A stretch of DNA of 64,000 nt from Acinetobacter sp. ANC 5054 (GCF_002135295.1 NZ_NEGG01000014.1:1-64000), one strand, 5' to 3'; shown: positions 9,457 to 18,919, numbered from the stretch's first letter. The notes: generated by a model not told the origin, from the letters alone. Numbers and translations: made by a program.

Positions 9457-11892
9457 TCATGACGATGAATCACTCAGTTGCTGAATTTCTTCTAACTTTC
9501 TGCGTCGAATATTTTCATCGCCAATGGTGTGCATCAAATCCTCAGCAAGTGCTTTTAAGAGGCTCATATCATTTTCGGTTAATTCTTTGGGCTGACGATC
9601 TAATATGCAAAAGCTACCTAAGGACATGCCTTTACTATTACGTAATACCACGCCTGCATAAAACCGAATACGGTTATGCATTAACTCGGGTAAATGGGCA
9701 AAGCGTGGGTCGCGCTGCAAGTCTTCTATGATGATATTTTCATTTTGATAGACCAAATGACTGCACACGGCATCTTGCTTAGATTGCCGCATGTGCATTG
9801 GCTCGGTAGCTGGATTACCCAGCGGACTACATGGAGTATAGACCCAATCTTGTTTAACCCAAGAAATCTGCGCATATTTCACATCAAATGCTTGTCGTGC
9901 TTCCTCAACATATTGTTCATAAATGGTTTGATTACGTTCATCTAGTACATTGAGCTCGTCCAAAGCTTTTAGCCGCTCTTCTTCTAACTCAGTATCAGGT
10001 TCCTCTAACCAAGATTCCCCCTGCCTTAAACGTAGTGCTTCAATACTTAAACATAAATCATTGAGATTATTTACCACCGCATCGAGAGAAAAATTTTCTT
10101 TGATGAGATCTAAACGTTGAATATCGTCACAACTCCACAAAGCAAAAATCAGTTTTTTTGCTGGGAATTGCGCACGAAAGCTATGACTGAGCAATCGAAT
10201 CTGCGCTTCTGGCGCCGTATGAAAGATAGAAATACAGATGATTTCGATTGATTCTGCTAGCTGAGTAAAATCTTGGTGCTGATGTTGAATCAAGATGTCT
10301 TTGGAAGACTGCGCTGGAATACCTCCTAAATTCAGGCTATGTGCGACCATCGTTGAAACTTGGACGTCAATTTCCCAACGGGCACCCGCACACCATACTT
10401 CAGGTGAAATCTCTTTTGTATCTACGGGATAGGCTTGCTGAAAAGTATGATTAAATAGTTTTAGTCCTTGATGTAAGCGCAAGCGATGTTCTGCACTAGC
10501 ATCGGTATTGTGTCCACGAGAAAAAATCCGAATTGCAGGTATTGCCACTTGCTCATAGAACACATTGACTCGGCGTACTTTCATTTCAGGTGTCGGCTTT
10601 TTCGGTAATTTTGCCGCAATAAAACTATTCGCTACATCCATTGCATCGTTTACATCATCCGCCACCAAGCGCTGATAAAAACGTTCATGTGGTTCAAGTG
10701 CAGGAGCACTGCCGATGAGGGTTTTAACAAAGCCCAGCGATGGTACATAATTGGATAATACCAATAAACAAGCGGTCAAAGGTGTAGATAAAATCAGTCC
10801 AATCGGTCCCCAAATAGATGCCCAAAATGTTGCAGAGAGAATAATTGCCAATGTTGATAAGCCCGTACTTTCCCCATAGAGCCACGGTTCGACAATGTTA
10901 TTACTGATTAACTCCAGTAATAATATTAGCCCGACTGTCCACAGGACCATATGCCATGTTGGATCTACGGCAAAGGCCAATACAATGGGGAAGATAGCGG
11001 AAATCATGGGACCAACATAGGGAACAAAACGCATCACAATGGCGACCATGCCCCACATAATGGCGGCAGGAACCCCAATAAACCAAAGACCGAATGCCAT
11101 TGGAATGCCATAGGTGACATTCACCGTTAATTGCATCCGCAAGTAAGTTCCAATGCGATTAGCAGCTTCATCTAAGGCCTCAGTCCCAATGTTCAGGTTT
11201 CCACCCAATAGTTTTAAAAAGCGATCATGCAAATCTTTGCGATTCACTAAAATTAAGATGACAAATAGAAAAACGATACCCGCTGTTGCCAGCGGATTAA
11301 GCACTTTATCACTCCACTCCATCGCAGCTTCAGCAGTGGTTTGCTCCTGACCAACGATTTTGACTTCTTGTACATTTGGGTCTTTCTTTTCAGGCACTAC
11401 ATTTTCAATCGAGTTTTCAACTGTATCTAAGGTGTTTTTTGCGCCATCCCACACGCTTGGTCCGCGCGCATATTGCCGCAAGGAATTCATCTTTTTCTGA
11501 ATGGTGCCATGATATTGTGGTAATTCTTGGCTTAACTGACCCAATTGAAAACCTAAATAGGACGCTGCTCCAGATAAAATTGCCAGTACCAAAGCCACAA
11601 CTAAAATAATCGAAGCTAATTGTGGCAGCCCCCATTTGCGTAGGCGCATCACCAAAGGATCAACTAAAAAGGCCAATAAAATCGCCAATGCCAATGGAAT
11701 TAAAATATCTTTTCCAAGATATAAGGCTGCAATCAGGATGGTACAAATCACAAACCCAGCAGTCATTCGAATTAACTTTTGAAAATCTGCCGTTGGTGCT
11801 TCCGACTCAGTTTTTAACTTTTGTAAACTTGGTGAATTTTCATCTTGCAGTGCATTTGCATCCTGCTGCTCTTTATTATTTTTATGATCCAT
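9457..11892 (-). CDS. AI-2E family exporter fused to a C-terminal GAF-like domain, 811 aa
   Basis: After a charged cytoplasmic start (1-40), residues about 41-395 are an AI-2E/PerM-type transporter. There are paired helices at the start, a soluble loop (about 130-200), then the long helical half with the family's IMWGMVAIVMRFVPYVGPMIS, ELISNNIVEPWLYGES and GPIGLILSTPLTACLLVL blocks. Ordinary members are about 350-400 residues and end there. This protein runs on. Residues about 400-600 are a soluble alpha/beta region. About 630-795 resembles a GAF sensor (HLVYQNENIIIEDLQRDPRF, then GVVLRNSKGMSLGSFCILD). The fusion suggests that transport is gated or sensed by a cytosolic ligand. The exporter family is known; the coupling is inference. 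Confidence 0.85.
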   Translation of the reverse strand: MDHKNNKEQQDANALQDENSPSLQKLKTESEAPTADFQKLIRMTAGFVICTILIAALYLGKDILIPLALAILLAFLVDPLVMRLRKWGLPQLASIILVVALVLAILSGAASYLGFQLGQLSQELPQYHGTIQKKMNSLRQYARGPSVWDGAKNTLDTVENSIENVVPEKKDPNVQEVKIVGQEQTTAEAAMEWSDKVLNPLATAGIVFLFVILILVNRKDLHDRFLKLLGGNLNIGTEALDEAANRIGTYLRMQLTVNVTYGIPMAFGLWFIGVPAAIMWGMVAIVMRFVPYVGPMISAIFPIVLAFAVDPTWHMVLWTVGLILLLELISNNIVEPWLYGESTGLSTLAIILSATFWASIWGPIGLILSTPLTACLLVLSNYVPSLGFVKTLIGSAPALEPHERFYQRLVADDVNDAMDVANSFIAAKLPKKPTPEMKVRRVNVFYEQVAIPAIRIFSRGHNTDASAEHRLRLHQGLKLFNHTFQQAYPVDTKEISPEVWCAGARWEIDVQVSTMVAHSLNLGGIPAQSSKDILIQHQHQDFTQLAESIEIICISIFHTAPEAQIRLLSHSFRAQFPAKKLIFALWSCDDIQRLDLIKENFSLDAVVNNLNDLCLSIEALRLRQGESWLEEPDTELEEERLKALDELNVLDERNQTIYEQYVEEARQAFDVKYAQISWVKQDWVYTPCSPLGNPATEPMHMRQSKQDAVCSHLVYQNENIIIEDLQRDPRFAHLPELMHNRIRFYAGVVLRNSKGMSLGSFCILDRQPKELTENDMSLLKALAEDLMHTIGDENIRRRKLEEIQQLSDSSS

Positions 11893-12027
11893 TGTTATTG
11901 TCCTTAGCCATGAATCGTTCTTTTAATTTAGGCTTCTGTCCCCGTGATGAATATATTTTTCATGTAATGATTTGCAAAAAAAACAGGGCTTTCAATGCCC
12001 TGTTATAAATTTTAGAATTTGCTCATT

Positions 12028-12492
12028 TTAAGATGAGAACGTAATTGGCTTACTGCGATGGGTCAATATATCAACTGGAACGGAAATATGCTGATGTATA
12101 ATTTTCCATTTTGTATCTGATTTACGTAAACCAATGGTTGAACGACACCATGTAATGCCAGGCGTTGCCACACCATTTTCATTGTCAATTTTAGAGTAAC
12201 AATGAACAAAAGCTTGTGTCGTATCGGCTTGGATCACCACATCACGACGAAATACTTTCAATCCATCTCTAAAATATTCTCGGTAGGCTTCCCACATTTT
12301 TTGATAGGCCATGAAACCGTACATTTCTCCGCTGGCATCGAAAAAACATACATCTGCCGCACAAAGTTCAGCAATATTTTGTATTTTTAACTGGCATACC
12401 ACTTCATCCCAACGCGCTAAAAATTGCTTAATTTCTTGTCCAATGTGTTGATCACCTAAAATCTTAATTTTGTCTTGCATTCTTGCCACCAT
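12028..12492 (-). CDS. SnoaL/NTF2-like protein
   Basis: A 150-residue protein with the NTF2-like cone fold pattern: an N-terminal helix (QFLARWDEVVCQLK), DVCFFDASGEMYGFMAYQKMWEAYREYF, and a C-terminal strand pair ending WKIIHQHISVP. The same pattern is found in DUF4440 and SnoaL proteins, which act as enzymes or ligand binders, so no substrate can be named. Two ATGs are possible. The one at 12480 has GGTGG at a good distance, and the one at 12492 lacks a ribosome site, so the shorter start may be the real one. Confidence 0.7.
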   Translation of the reverse strand: MVARMQDKIKILGDQHIGQEIKQFLARWDEVVCQLKIQNIAELCAADVCFFDASGEMYGFMAYQKMWEAYREYFRDGLKVFRRDVVIQADTTQAFVHCYSKIDNENGVATPGITWCRSTIGLRKSDTKWKIIHQHISVPVDILTHRSKPITFSS

Positions 12493-12525
12493 TCATGTGC
12501 ATTTTATAATAACATTTTTCTTTGC

Positions 12526-13182
12526 TTAATCTGTAGCGAGCTGAATTGAAACAATTTTCCAGCTCACTCCATTTCGCTGCATGCTAAATGTGGTTTTATC
12601 TATGTCTACAGCGTTCTCCGTTTCTACAGGAATATGAATATCAAAACGATTCCACGCGCTATAGCCTGCGGAAGCACGTTTTAAAGTCTTTGGATTAGGT
12701 TTGGCTGACTGACCCAAGGTCGAATTTGCCTGAGCAGTTGGCTGATTTTGATCTGCACGATTTGAAATCTGGCTGATTGAACGTGCTAAATGATCTAAAG
12801 TTTTCAAATGCGGTTGATTTGAAATTTGAATTGAATCTTTTAAGGCTTTGCCTTGCATTAACAACATCAATGTTGTGGGATTGACGGTCGCGTCCACAAC
12901 AGCATCACTCGCTAAAGCACTAAGTTTTCCTCCCCAAGATTGTAAAATATCAGGCATCTGACTTAAGCCAGAACGATCATCAATCAACTGCTGAATTTGG
13001 GGCTTGAGACTGGCCTTCACTGCTGGAAAATCAATATATTGAGAAATCTTCTCTGGCTGATTTTGTTCAAAAGCTTGCCGAATTTGATACAGCACCCAGT
13101 AAGGTGATGCAATAAAGCCACCTAAAAGAAATATACAGAGGGCAAACAGCCCGTATAACCAAATACGATTCTGTTTTTTCAT
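12526..13182 (-). CDS. DUF2939 membrane-anchored protein
   Basis: It has one N-terminal transmembrane anchor (residues 8-27), followed by SPYWVLYQIRQAFEQNQPEKISQYIDFPAVKASLKPQ, the conserved core of DUF2939. The C-terminal part ends with a strand (GVSWKIVSIQLA). The rest is predicted periplasmic. Function unknown. The start of the protein lies next to a 207-bp AT-rich gap that holds no gene I can see. Confidence 0.8.
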   Translation of the reverse strand: MKKQNRIWLYGLFALCIFLLGGFIASPYWVLYQIRQAFEQNQPEKISQYIDFPAVKASLKPQIQQLIDDRSGLSQMPDILQSWGGKLSALASDAVVDATVNPTTLMLLMQGKALKDSIQISNQPHLKTLDHLARSISQISNRADQNQPTAQANSTLGQSAKPNPKTLKRASAGYSAWNRFDIHIPVETENAVDIDKTTFSMQRNGVSWKIVSIQLATD

Positions 13183-13389
13183 GATTCACCACACATCCTA
13201 GTGCAATTATGGTACATCCTTGTACCGTGGAATAGTGTGATATTTACAATAAATTCAATGAGAATTTTTCATAGATATACAATATTCAAGAACCACTTTT
13301 AAACCTATGCAGAACAACTGATGGTTATAAGCTAATATTTTAAAAAACAGTTTTAAGCTTTAACTTATAAATCAGTCGAAACTTCAATA

Positions 13390-13725
13390 TTAGTTTGTTA
13401 AATCTTTAATTTGGGTACTCGGCCCATTGGTTTTCACAGATTCAATACCTTTGTCACGTGATTGTTCAGAAGCATAAAATTGACTTGATCCAATGATTTG
13501 ATGGTTTACTGCTTTCAAATTGAAATAGGGCTTACCATTTTTTGCAGTAAGTCGATCATAACGACTATCATCTGCACTATTTTTTTGTACCGACTCAATG
13601 CCATTGTGAGCAGAAGCTTTGGCTTTATAGAGTTCACTGGTCAAGATGATTTCACCGTTCCCTGCTTTAAGTACAAAACGGTATTGCTGATCACTTGATT
13701 GACTAATTTCATACCAACCAGACAT
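13390..13725 (-). CDS. YegP/DUF1508 family protein, two tandem repeats
   Basis: Two DUF1508 repeats make up the 111 residues. The first covers 1-58 (FVLKAGNGEIILTSELY, then GIESV). The second covers 59-111 (FNLKAVNHQIIGSSQFY, then GIESVKTNG). Two-copy proteins of this kind match E. coli YegP in length. The family is small, cytoplasmic and of unknown role. The gene stands alone. Confidence 0.85.
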   Translation of the reverse strand: MSGWYEISQSSDQQYRFVLKAGNGEIILTSELYKAKASAHNGIESVQKNSADDSRYDRLTAKNGKPYFNLKAVNHQIIGSSQFYASEQSRDKGIESVKTNGPSTQIKDLTN

Positions 13726-13921
13726 ACGTATCCCCTTATTAATAATTGTTTTAACGCTTATTTCATCAAGATTTATTGTTTATAAAATTGCACTTGATAC
13801 TTCGAATATAAATGAACTCCATCACACTTTTCAATGCTTTTTTTTTACAGCATGTCTGTTTATTTATGAAACAATTTAAAGGCTTTTTTCATATTTAAAG
13901 CTACTCATTTTCAACCCATAA

Positions 13922-13948
13922 AAAAACCGGACAGCGCCGGTTGTATTG
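13922..13948 (-). terminator. Rho-independent terminator
   Basis: On the minus strand AACCGG, a 6-nt loop, CCGGTT and then a T run form a terminator for the tautomerase gene that ends at 14006. Confidence 0.75.
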
Positions 13949-14005
13949 GGTTTTTGCAGCAATCATCAAGCTATCTAAACTGAGTCAGTCCAATGAGCTT
14001 ATATT

Positions 14006-14371
14006 CTATGCTTTAGCACTAAGTACCAATTTCGAATAGGTTGCTTTATTCATTTCTAACATTTCAACGCAAAGCTGTAATTCATGCGTCGTTGAAACAT
14101 GCTTTTTCAACACATCAAGTAAGCTTTCGGAAATTTGTTGTTGTACTTCGATGCTACGGCCAGTCAATAGTGACACCTTGGCATGGACATAAGCCAGATT
14201 TGATTGATCATCCAAGCCCACAACGTACTCATGTTGGACTACGGCACGACTTTTAATGTCATTGATTGCATTCACATGCCCTGTTGCAAATAAAGCATTG
14301 TTCAGCGCTTTTAATAAAGGACGGGCTTGAATGTCAAGATTGTCTGAATATTCCAAATGAATATGCGGCAT
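14006..14371 (-). CDS. 5-carboxymethyl-2-hydroxymuconate isomerase-like tautomerase
   Basis: The start is set at the ATG at 14371 because it places Pro at position 2. In the tautomerase superfamily that proline, exposed after Met removal, is the catalytic base. The opening MPHIHLEYSDNL is the CHMI signature, and RAVVQHEYVVG and FAYVHAKV-like blocks follow. Its 121 residues match CHMI. The known enzyme acts in homoprotocatechuate breakdown, but no other hpa gene is here, so the natural substrate is uncertain. Confidence 0.8.
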   Translation of the reverse strand: MPHIHLEYSDNLDIQARPLLKALNNALFATGHVNAINDIKSRAVVQHEYVVGLDDQSNLAYVHAKVSLLTGRSIEVQQQISESLLDVLKKHVSTTHELQLCVEMLEMNKATYSKLVLSAKA

Positions 14372-14468
14372 GGTGAACACCATTGAAAAATTAGTGCTTT
14401 ATTATGCCGTGATTCGACTGAAAGCTGAGTTTAAATTAAAGGCAGAGTGTGCTTTATTTGCAAAGCGT

Positions 14469-14495
14469 CCTAAACAACACGAAATGCTGTTTAGG
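14469..14495. other. stable hairpin without T tract
   Basis: CCTAAACA (14469-14476) pairs with TGTTTAGG (14488-14495), 39 bp downstream of the yjdM stop. No T run follows on either strand, so it may protect an mRNA end rather than terminate. Confidence 0.35.
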
Positions 14496-14533
14496 CTAAT
14501 CGGTGTTTCGCGATCTAAAAGATTAAATTTGGC

Positions 14534-14875
14534 TTAAACTTTTTTCACATATTCAGATTTTAATTTCATCGCGCCAATACCATCAATCTTGCAATCGATA
14601 TCGTGACCATCTGCTGCATCCGTCAATAACCGAATATTTTTAACTTTGGTTCCCACTTTCACAACTGATGAAGAACCTTTAATTTTTAAATCTTTCACGA
14701 CAGTCACAGTATCACCATCGGTCAATAGATTGCCGTTGGCATCCTTAATAACGGCCTGTTCTTCGCTTGTACTTTCACCCTCACGCCATTCATGTGAGCA
14801 TTCTGGACAAATAAGTAAATCGCCATCGTTATAAGTATATTCTGAGTTACATTGGGGACAATTCGGTAAAGACAT
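14534..14875 (-). CDS. yjdM: YjdM (PhnA-like) zinc-ribbon protein
   Basis: The start at the ATG at 14875 gives [15 protein letters not shown], the family opening. A GAGG ribosome site precedes it. The N-terminal zinc ribbon has CPQC and CPEC pairs (residues 6-30). The C-terminal SH3-like PhnA domain contains [17 protein letters not shown] and [21 protein letters not shown]. The family was named for phosphonate use, but that role is not supported for YjdM. It stands alone. Confidence 0.9.
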   Translation of the reverse strand: MSLPNCPQCNSEYTYNDGDLLICPECSHEWREGESTSEEQAVIKDANGNLLTDGDTVTVVKDLKIKGSSSVVKVGTKVKNIRLLTDAADGHDIDCKIDGIGAMKLKSEYVKKV

Positions 14876-14953
14876 AAAAAACCTCAAAAAAAAAGATATA
14901 GCGTATCAATGCTATAAAGGTCTCAATATACCATTGTTCTTGATTTCATCGAC

Positions 14954-14983
14954 TTAAAAACCCTATTTTAAATAAGGTTTTTT
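14954..14983. terminator. Rho-independent terminator
   Basis: AAAACC-rich arms pair around an AT-rich centre and are followed by T runs in both directions. It sits between the DUF488 gene end (15021) and the yjdM start. Confidence 0.6.
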
Positions 14984-15020
14984 ATCATTCACTTATTGCT
15001 CGTCTAAAACCCATTGTTCT

Positions 15021-15413
15021 TTATTCTTTGGGCGCACTCTCCTTTTGTTTCCTTTTATGTGCTTTCAATAAAACTGCTTTTAAAATGTGCGCGTGATTAT
15101 TTTGCATATTTTTCGCTGCAGTCAACAAGGTTAAATCTCTATGCTGTGCCAACGCCTGTAATTGATGCAAACTTTCTTGTTGTGCATCGAGTTCTTGTGC
15201 ATAGCGTTGTTGAAACTCTGGCCATCTAAGCTCCATTGCCTCATCTTGATGATACCAACGCCGCAATTCTGTCGAAGGCGTGAGTTCCTTCGGCCATAAG
15301 CTTATCTGCGCTTTTTCTTTACTCATACCGCGCGGCCATAAACGATCCACCAAAATACGTGCACCATCTGTCGGGGCAATATCGTCATATATGCGCTTAA
15401 TCTCTATAGTCAT
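15021..15413 (-). CDS. DUF488 family protein
   Basis: 130 residues. It opens with IKRIYDD, followed by GARILVDRLWPRGMSKEKA, the hallmark of the DUF488/YeaO group. RRWYHQDE and LTLLTAAKN are further matches. These small cytoplasmic proteins have no settled function. It lies 40 bp downstream of an AHSA1-like gene on the same strand, so the two probably form an operon. Confidence 0.85.
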   Translation of the reverse strand: MTIEIKRIYDDIAPTDGARILVDRLWPRGMSKEKAQISLWPKELTPSTELRRWYHQDEAMELRWPEFQQRYAQELDAQQESLHQLQALAQHRDLTLLTAAKNMQNNHAHILKAVLLKAHKRKQKESAPKE

Positions 15414-15453
15414 GATTCATCGATCCTCATGAAAAATCAGACGATCTATCTCT

Positions 15454-15900
15454 TTATTCATCTGGAATAGCAGGATTAACTAAAAAAGATAAGAGTTGCA
15501 AAGATTCCTGCCAACCCAAATAACATGCATCGGCTGGAATTACACTCGGTAGACCTGCTTGAACAATCGTCACATCCGTCCCAACCGAGACTTCTTTTAG
15601 TTCAATTGTCACTTCAATTTCACCTGCCAATTCTGGCATATCAAACTGATCGGTATAACGCAGTAATTTGTTTTCAACCACTTCATGATAGTCACCATGA
15701 AATGAATGCTTCATACCTGTAGAAAAGTTTGTAAATGACATACGATAAGAACCACCTTTTCGCACATCCGAGTGTTCAACATGCGCTGTGAAGCCATGAG
15801 GTGGCATCCATTTAACTAAGGCATCATGATCAACAAATGCCCGAAATACCCGTTCAGGTGGTGCACTAAAAACGCGATGTAAGCGGACTGTATTACTCAT
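15454..15900 (-). CDS. SRPBCC (AHSA1-like) protein
   Basis: 148 residues with the START/Bet v1-like pattern of the AHSA1 group: VRLHRVFSAPPERVFRAFVDHDALVKWMPP at the start, GGSYRMSF in the middle, and a C-terminal helix (GWQESLQLLSFLV). Such proteins bind hydrophobic ligands or help Hsp90, and in bacteria are often regulated as small stress operons. Here it leads a two-gene unit with a DUF488 gene. Confidence 0.85.
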   Translation of the reverse strand: MSNTVRLHRVFSAPPERVFRAFVDHDALVKWMPPHGFTAHVEHSDVRKGGSYRMSFTNFSTGMKHSFHGDYHEVVENKLLRYTDQFDMPELAGEIEVTIELKEVSVGTDVTIVQAGLPSVIPADACYLGWQESLQLLSFLVNPAIPDE

Positions 15901-16200
15901 TTTATGCCTTCCTTTTTTAATTGTTTGGGACTATCCCGTATAACATTGGATTGGATTGATTGAAATCAATTCGTCCAAACTGCAATGCACATAGAATCTC
16001 TTTTATGGTATTCAAATTTGCTGACAAATCCTATTTCAGCATGGTGACACCCTGTATATTTTTGTGAATCAAAAAATTTTTTTATTATCAATAATTTAAA
16101 AAATAAAGATTTTATTGTTATATGTGTCAAATTCATAGCGATAAAGGAGATTGGTATCTGTGATAGATCCCTAAATCAAAATATTTTAAAGATAAAAAAC
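15901..16200. other. AT-rich intergenic region
   Basis: No coding sequence is seen. It holds the promoter region of the AHSA1-like gene, the 7-bp inverted repeat at 15955-15970, and a long A/T run near 16065-16125. Confidence 0.5.
15955..15970. promoter_or_regulatory. possible operator upstream of the AHSA1/DUF488 unit
   Basis: ATTGATT and AATCAAT form 7-bp inverted arms with a 2-bp spacer, 55-70 bp upstream of the AHSA1-like start. This is the shape of a dimeric repressor site. The regulator is unknown. Confidence 0.3.
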
Positions 16201-16229
16201 AATTCACCCAGTCGCTAACTGGGTGAATT
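16201..16229 (-). terminator. terminator of rraB-like gene
   Basis: A perfect 11-bp inverted repeat (AATTCACCCAG and CTGGGTGAATT) with a 7-nt loop, followed on the minus strand by a T-rich tract. Confidence 0.8.
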
Positions 16230-16253
16230 GAATAGATACAAAAAATTTAAGAT

Positions 16254-16637
16254 TTAGCTTAATTGACCTTCTTCATCTAAATCATCATCTTCATAGATAT
16301 ATGCCATGCAGCCCCAACCATCATATTGACCTGAGTGCTGTTCAGCTATTTTGGTAAACCATTGTTCGAGATCGACAATATCTTCGTAGTCAGGTTCCAT
16401 ATAGACATAAATGGTTATGATCCATTCCACACTGTCAGATTCTTCATCTTGAAAGAGCGAGATTTTTTGCTCTTCTTTTAACAGATATAAAGCACACTTT
16501 TCGGCAAGCTCTTCGGTAGAAAATGCAATCGAATATTCAATTTCGTGCGGCACGCTTAGATCATCGCCATCTTCTTGCATTTGCCACAGCACATTACCGT
16601 TATCATCGTCTGGAAATTGTTTAAAATCACGCGACAT
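16254..16637 (-). CDS. rraB: RraB-like ribonuclease E inhibitor domain protein
   Basis: The start at the ATG at 16637 has AAGGAA upstream; the longer frame to 16679 lacks one. The 127-residue acidic protein opens MSRDFKQFPDDDNGNVLWQM and continues with GDDLSVPHEIEYSIAF and DIVDLEQWF, the pattern of the RraB domain. In E. coli RraB binds and restrains RNase E. The acidic C-terminus (EDDDLDEEG) also fits. That it acts on RNase E in this organism is inferred from the family. Confidence 0.75.
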   Translation of the reverse strand: MSRDFKQFPDDDNGNVLWQMQEDGDDLSVPHEIEYSIAFSTEELAEKCALYLLKEEQKISLFQDEESDSVEWIITIYVYMEPDYEDIVDLEQWFTKIAEQHSGQYDGWGCMAYIYEDDDLDEEGQLS

Positions 16638-16731
16638 TTTACTTTCCTTATCGTTTATCAATTTTATTCTGTTGATCATAGATTAACGGATAATTGTTGC
16701 AATTTGCAGCACTAATCTGCATTTTCATCAT

Positions 16732-16763
16732 AAAAAAAGACTGCAGCATGTGCAGTCTTTTTT
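16732..16763. terminator. bidirectional terminator
   Basis: GACTGCA (16739-16745) pairs with TGCAGTC (16751-16757) around GCATG, with long A and T tracts. It ends the gene that stops at 16779. Confidence 0.85.
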
Positions 16764-16778
16764 GTTGTCTAATAGACT

Positions 16779-17714
16779 TTAAACAGATTCTCTTATGGCA
16801 TTTTCAGTTTGCTTAAGTTGCAGCAAAATTGCCGCCATTTTTAGCTCTTCAACACGTAAATCACGATAACTTTCAAATAGTTGAGATTGACTAAAATGTA
16901 TGCCATGCATATTAAGCAAGCTAAAGTCATCTTTTAATGCTTGAATCAATTCCCCTAAATTATTTAGATTCAATTGAGCCAAATACAAATCTGCGCGGCT
17001 ATTAAAAACCAAACTAAACAATTGAATAGAGGCTAAACGACGATCTTCATCCACATAATTACAAGCAGCGCTGGCCTGCTGCTCCATCGCATCAATAATT
17101 TTGCAACGGACCGCCAATAAATTTTGTGCTGCGGCATGCTCATCAAAACCATCTATCAGCTGGCTAATTAAATTCGGCACAGGCAAAAAGAACTGATCTT
17201 TATTGCTCTGAATTTTATGCTGTAAGGCTTGTGAAATTTGTTCAAGTTCCTGCTGATCCATCACTTGGTTATACACACTTTTCAGATGCGCTCGTGTGCC
17301 AGCCTCCGCCTGTTGCTGTGCTTTTTTCTGTACCTGTTGTAAAAATTGGCGAACCTGCTCAATGTGTGACTTAATATCTTGCAGCATAATGTCGGCATTA
17401 ATTTTCGTCACTTCAAGTAAGCCATTGGCTTGCAAAGTACGATGTTCAACATAATTTTCAATATCAACAATATCTTGATACTTCTTAACTTTATCAACCT
17501 GAATTTTTAACCCACTATTTTGGATACGGAGTTGGCTAATCTCAAAATTTAAATCATCATGTTGCGCTTCAGTTTCTGCCAGCTTAACCCGTGTATGGTC
17601 TAAGTTTTCTTGTAATGAACGAAAATGTTGATCTGTTTTAGACTTACGTTGCAACAGAATCATAATAATAATGACTAGCAGTACAATCAGGGAGATGAAA
17701 GCAATATTTAGCAT
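16779..17714 (-). CDS. membrane-anchored coiled-coil protein, 311 aa
   Basis: Residues 3-22 form one strong N-terminal transmembrane helix. A long heptad-rich coiled coil runs from about 27 to 180, with many Gln, Glu and Lys and the block DIENYVEHRTLQANGLLEVTKINADIML. The C-terminal third is helical and soluble. Similar head regions occur in front of nuclease domains in some phage-related proteins (DUF4041 with T5orf172), but no such domain is present here. I cannot name a function. It stands alone, flanked by a 420-bp gap upstream. Confidence 0.6.
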   Translation of the reverse strand: MLNIAFISLIVLLVIIIMILLQRKSKTDQHFRSLQENLDHTRVKLAETEAQHDDLNFEISQLRIQNSGLKIQVDKVKKYQDIVDIENYVEHRTLQANGLLEVTKINADIMLQDIKSHIEQVRQFLQQVQKKAQQQAEAGTRAHLKSVYNQVMDQQELEQISQALQHKIQSNKDQFFLPVPNLISQLIDGFDEHAAAQNLLAVRCKIIDAMEQQASAACNYVDEDRRLASIQLFSLVFNSRADLYLAQLNLNNLGELIQALKDDFSLLNMHGIHFSQSQLFESYRDLRVEELKMAAILLQLKQTENAIRESV

Positions 17715-18137
17715 TTGCCTATCCTAAAAATCGAACTCTTATAATTAATAGTCATTTAAAATGAAACTAAAAAACCACAAAAGTTAATAATAAACAATAT
17801 TAGATTTATATTAGCAGAATTATATAAATAAGATAATCATTTCCGATCAAAATAAACATAAATAGTGAAACAATACATTGTTTTTTAAAAAATTTAATTT
17901 TAAAAAACATTAAAGTCAAAAATAATATTATATAAATTATTTTTTATTATAGAGATTGCACTTTAATCTATTATCAATATATGAATTTAACTTTCAGTTC
18001 TATCCCCAAAAGTGGGGATTTTTAGTTATAAATTAAATTTTAAAATAAGTAAAAAAGTCATCTGCATTCAACTCAGCTGATTAACATAAATTCCATTTTC
18101 ATTCAGCCCGTGAAAGCAATCTATCCATCGTATGTGA
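17715..18137. other. AT-rich gap with an orphan hairpin
   Basis: No open frame of note. On the plus strand ATCCCC (18002-18007), a 6-nt loop, GGGGAT and then TTTT form a terminator-like hairpin, although no plus-strand gene precedes it. A small RNA that ends here is possible but unsupported. Confidence 0.35.
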
Positions 18138-18848
18138 TTAAAATTCCGGGGCACAGTGGATATGAATGGCTTGCTGCGACAACGGCTGAGTAAAAGCTAA
18201 GTCACAAGCATGCAGAGCCATACGTCCTAAGGTACTTTGTTTGGCATTCGGGTGATAAAGTTGATCGCCCGTAATGGGATGACCGATATGCTGCATGTGT
18301 ACACGTAACTGATGTGATCGCCCAGTAACAGGGGTCAACTCTACTCGCGTAATATCAAATACTGAATCATAACTCACCGCTTGATATAGCGTTTTTGATG
18401 GTTTACCCAATTCAAAATGCACAATTTGTCTTGGTCGGTTTTCCCAGTCAGTGATTAAAGGCACATCCACACTGCCCTCACCTTCAAGCTTGCCTTGTAC
18501 TAAAGCAATATATTTTTTCTTTACCGTCCGAGCTTGGAACATCTTACTCACAGCAACTTCTGCATCCCGATGTTTTGCGAACATCAAAATACCTGACGTT
18601 GCCATATCTAAACGATGAGTAATCTTCGCTTCGGGAAATTTTTCTAAAACTCGATAATAAGCACTGTCAAAATGCTCAGGTAAACGACCAGGAACAGACA
18701 ATAATTCCGCAGGTTTCTCAATCACTACCAAGTCAGCATCTTCATACAAAATTCGAAGTGGGTCTTGAGGCGGCGTATAGACAAAATTTGGATCTAAAGG
18801 CATGAGAAACTGCGTTGCGGGAGAAAGTCGGCAAAATAACAAGTGCAT
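18138..18848 (-). CDS. rluA: RluA-type rRNA/tRNA pseudouridine synthase
   Basis: The catalytic motif HRLDMATSGI, with the aspartate that attacks uridine, lies about residue 78. ADLVVIEKPAELLSVPGR comes before it, and PVTGRSHQLRVHMQHIGHPITGDQLY after it. Length and motif spacing match E. coli RluA, which modifies U746 of 23S rRNA and U32 of some tRNAs. Two ATGs are possible (18848 and 18803), and neither has a strong ribosome site. The ten or so residues missing before the core in the short form are not needed for the fold. Confidence 0.9.
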   Translation of the reverse strand: MHLLFCRLSPATQFLMPLDPNFVYTPPQDPLRILYEDADLVVIEKPAELLSVPGRLPEHFDSAYYRVLEKFPEAKITHRLDMATSGILMFAKHRDAEVAVSKMFQARTVKKKYIALVQGKLEGEGSVDVPLITDWENRPRQIVHFELGKPSKTLYQAVSYDSVFDITRVELTPVTGRSHQLRVHMQHIGHPITGDQLYHPNAKQSTLGRMALHACDLAFTQPLSQQAIHIHCAPEF

Positions 18849-18919
18849 GATTTGCTGTCAATCTTCAGTTTATAGTAAAACCTACGTTGTGCTTAAGTAT
18901 GTCTATAATCCCCAAAATA

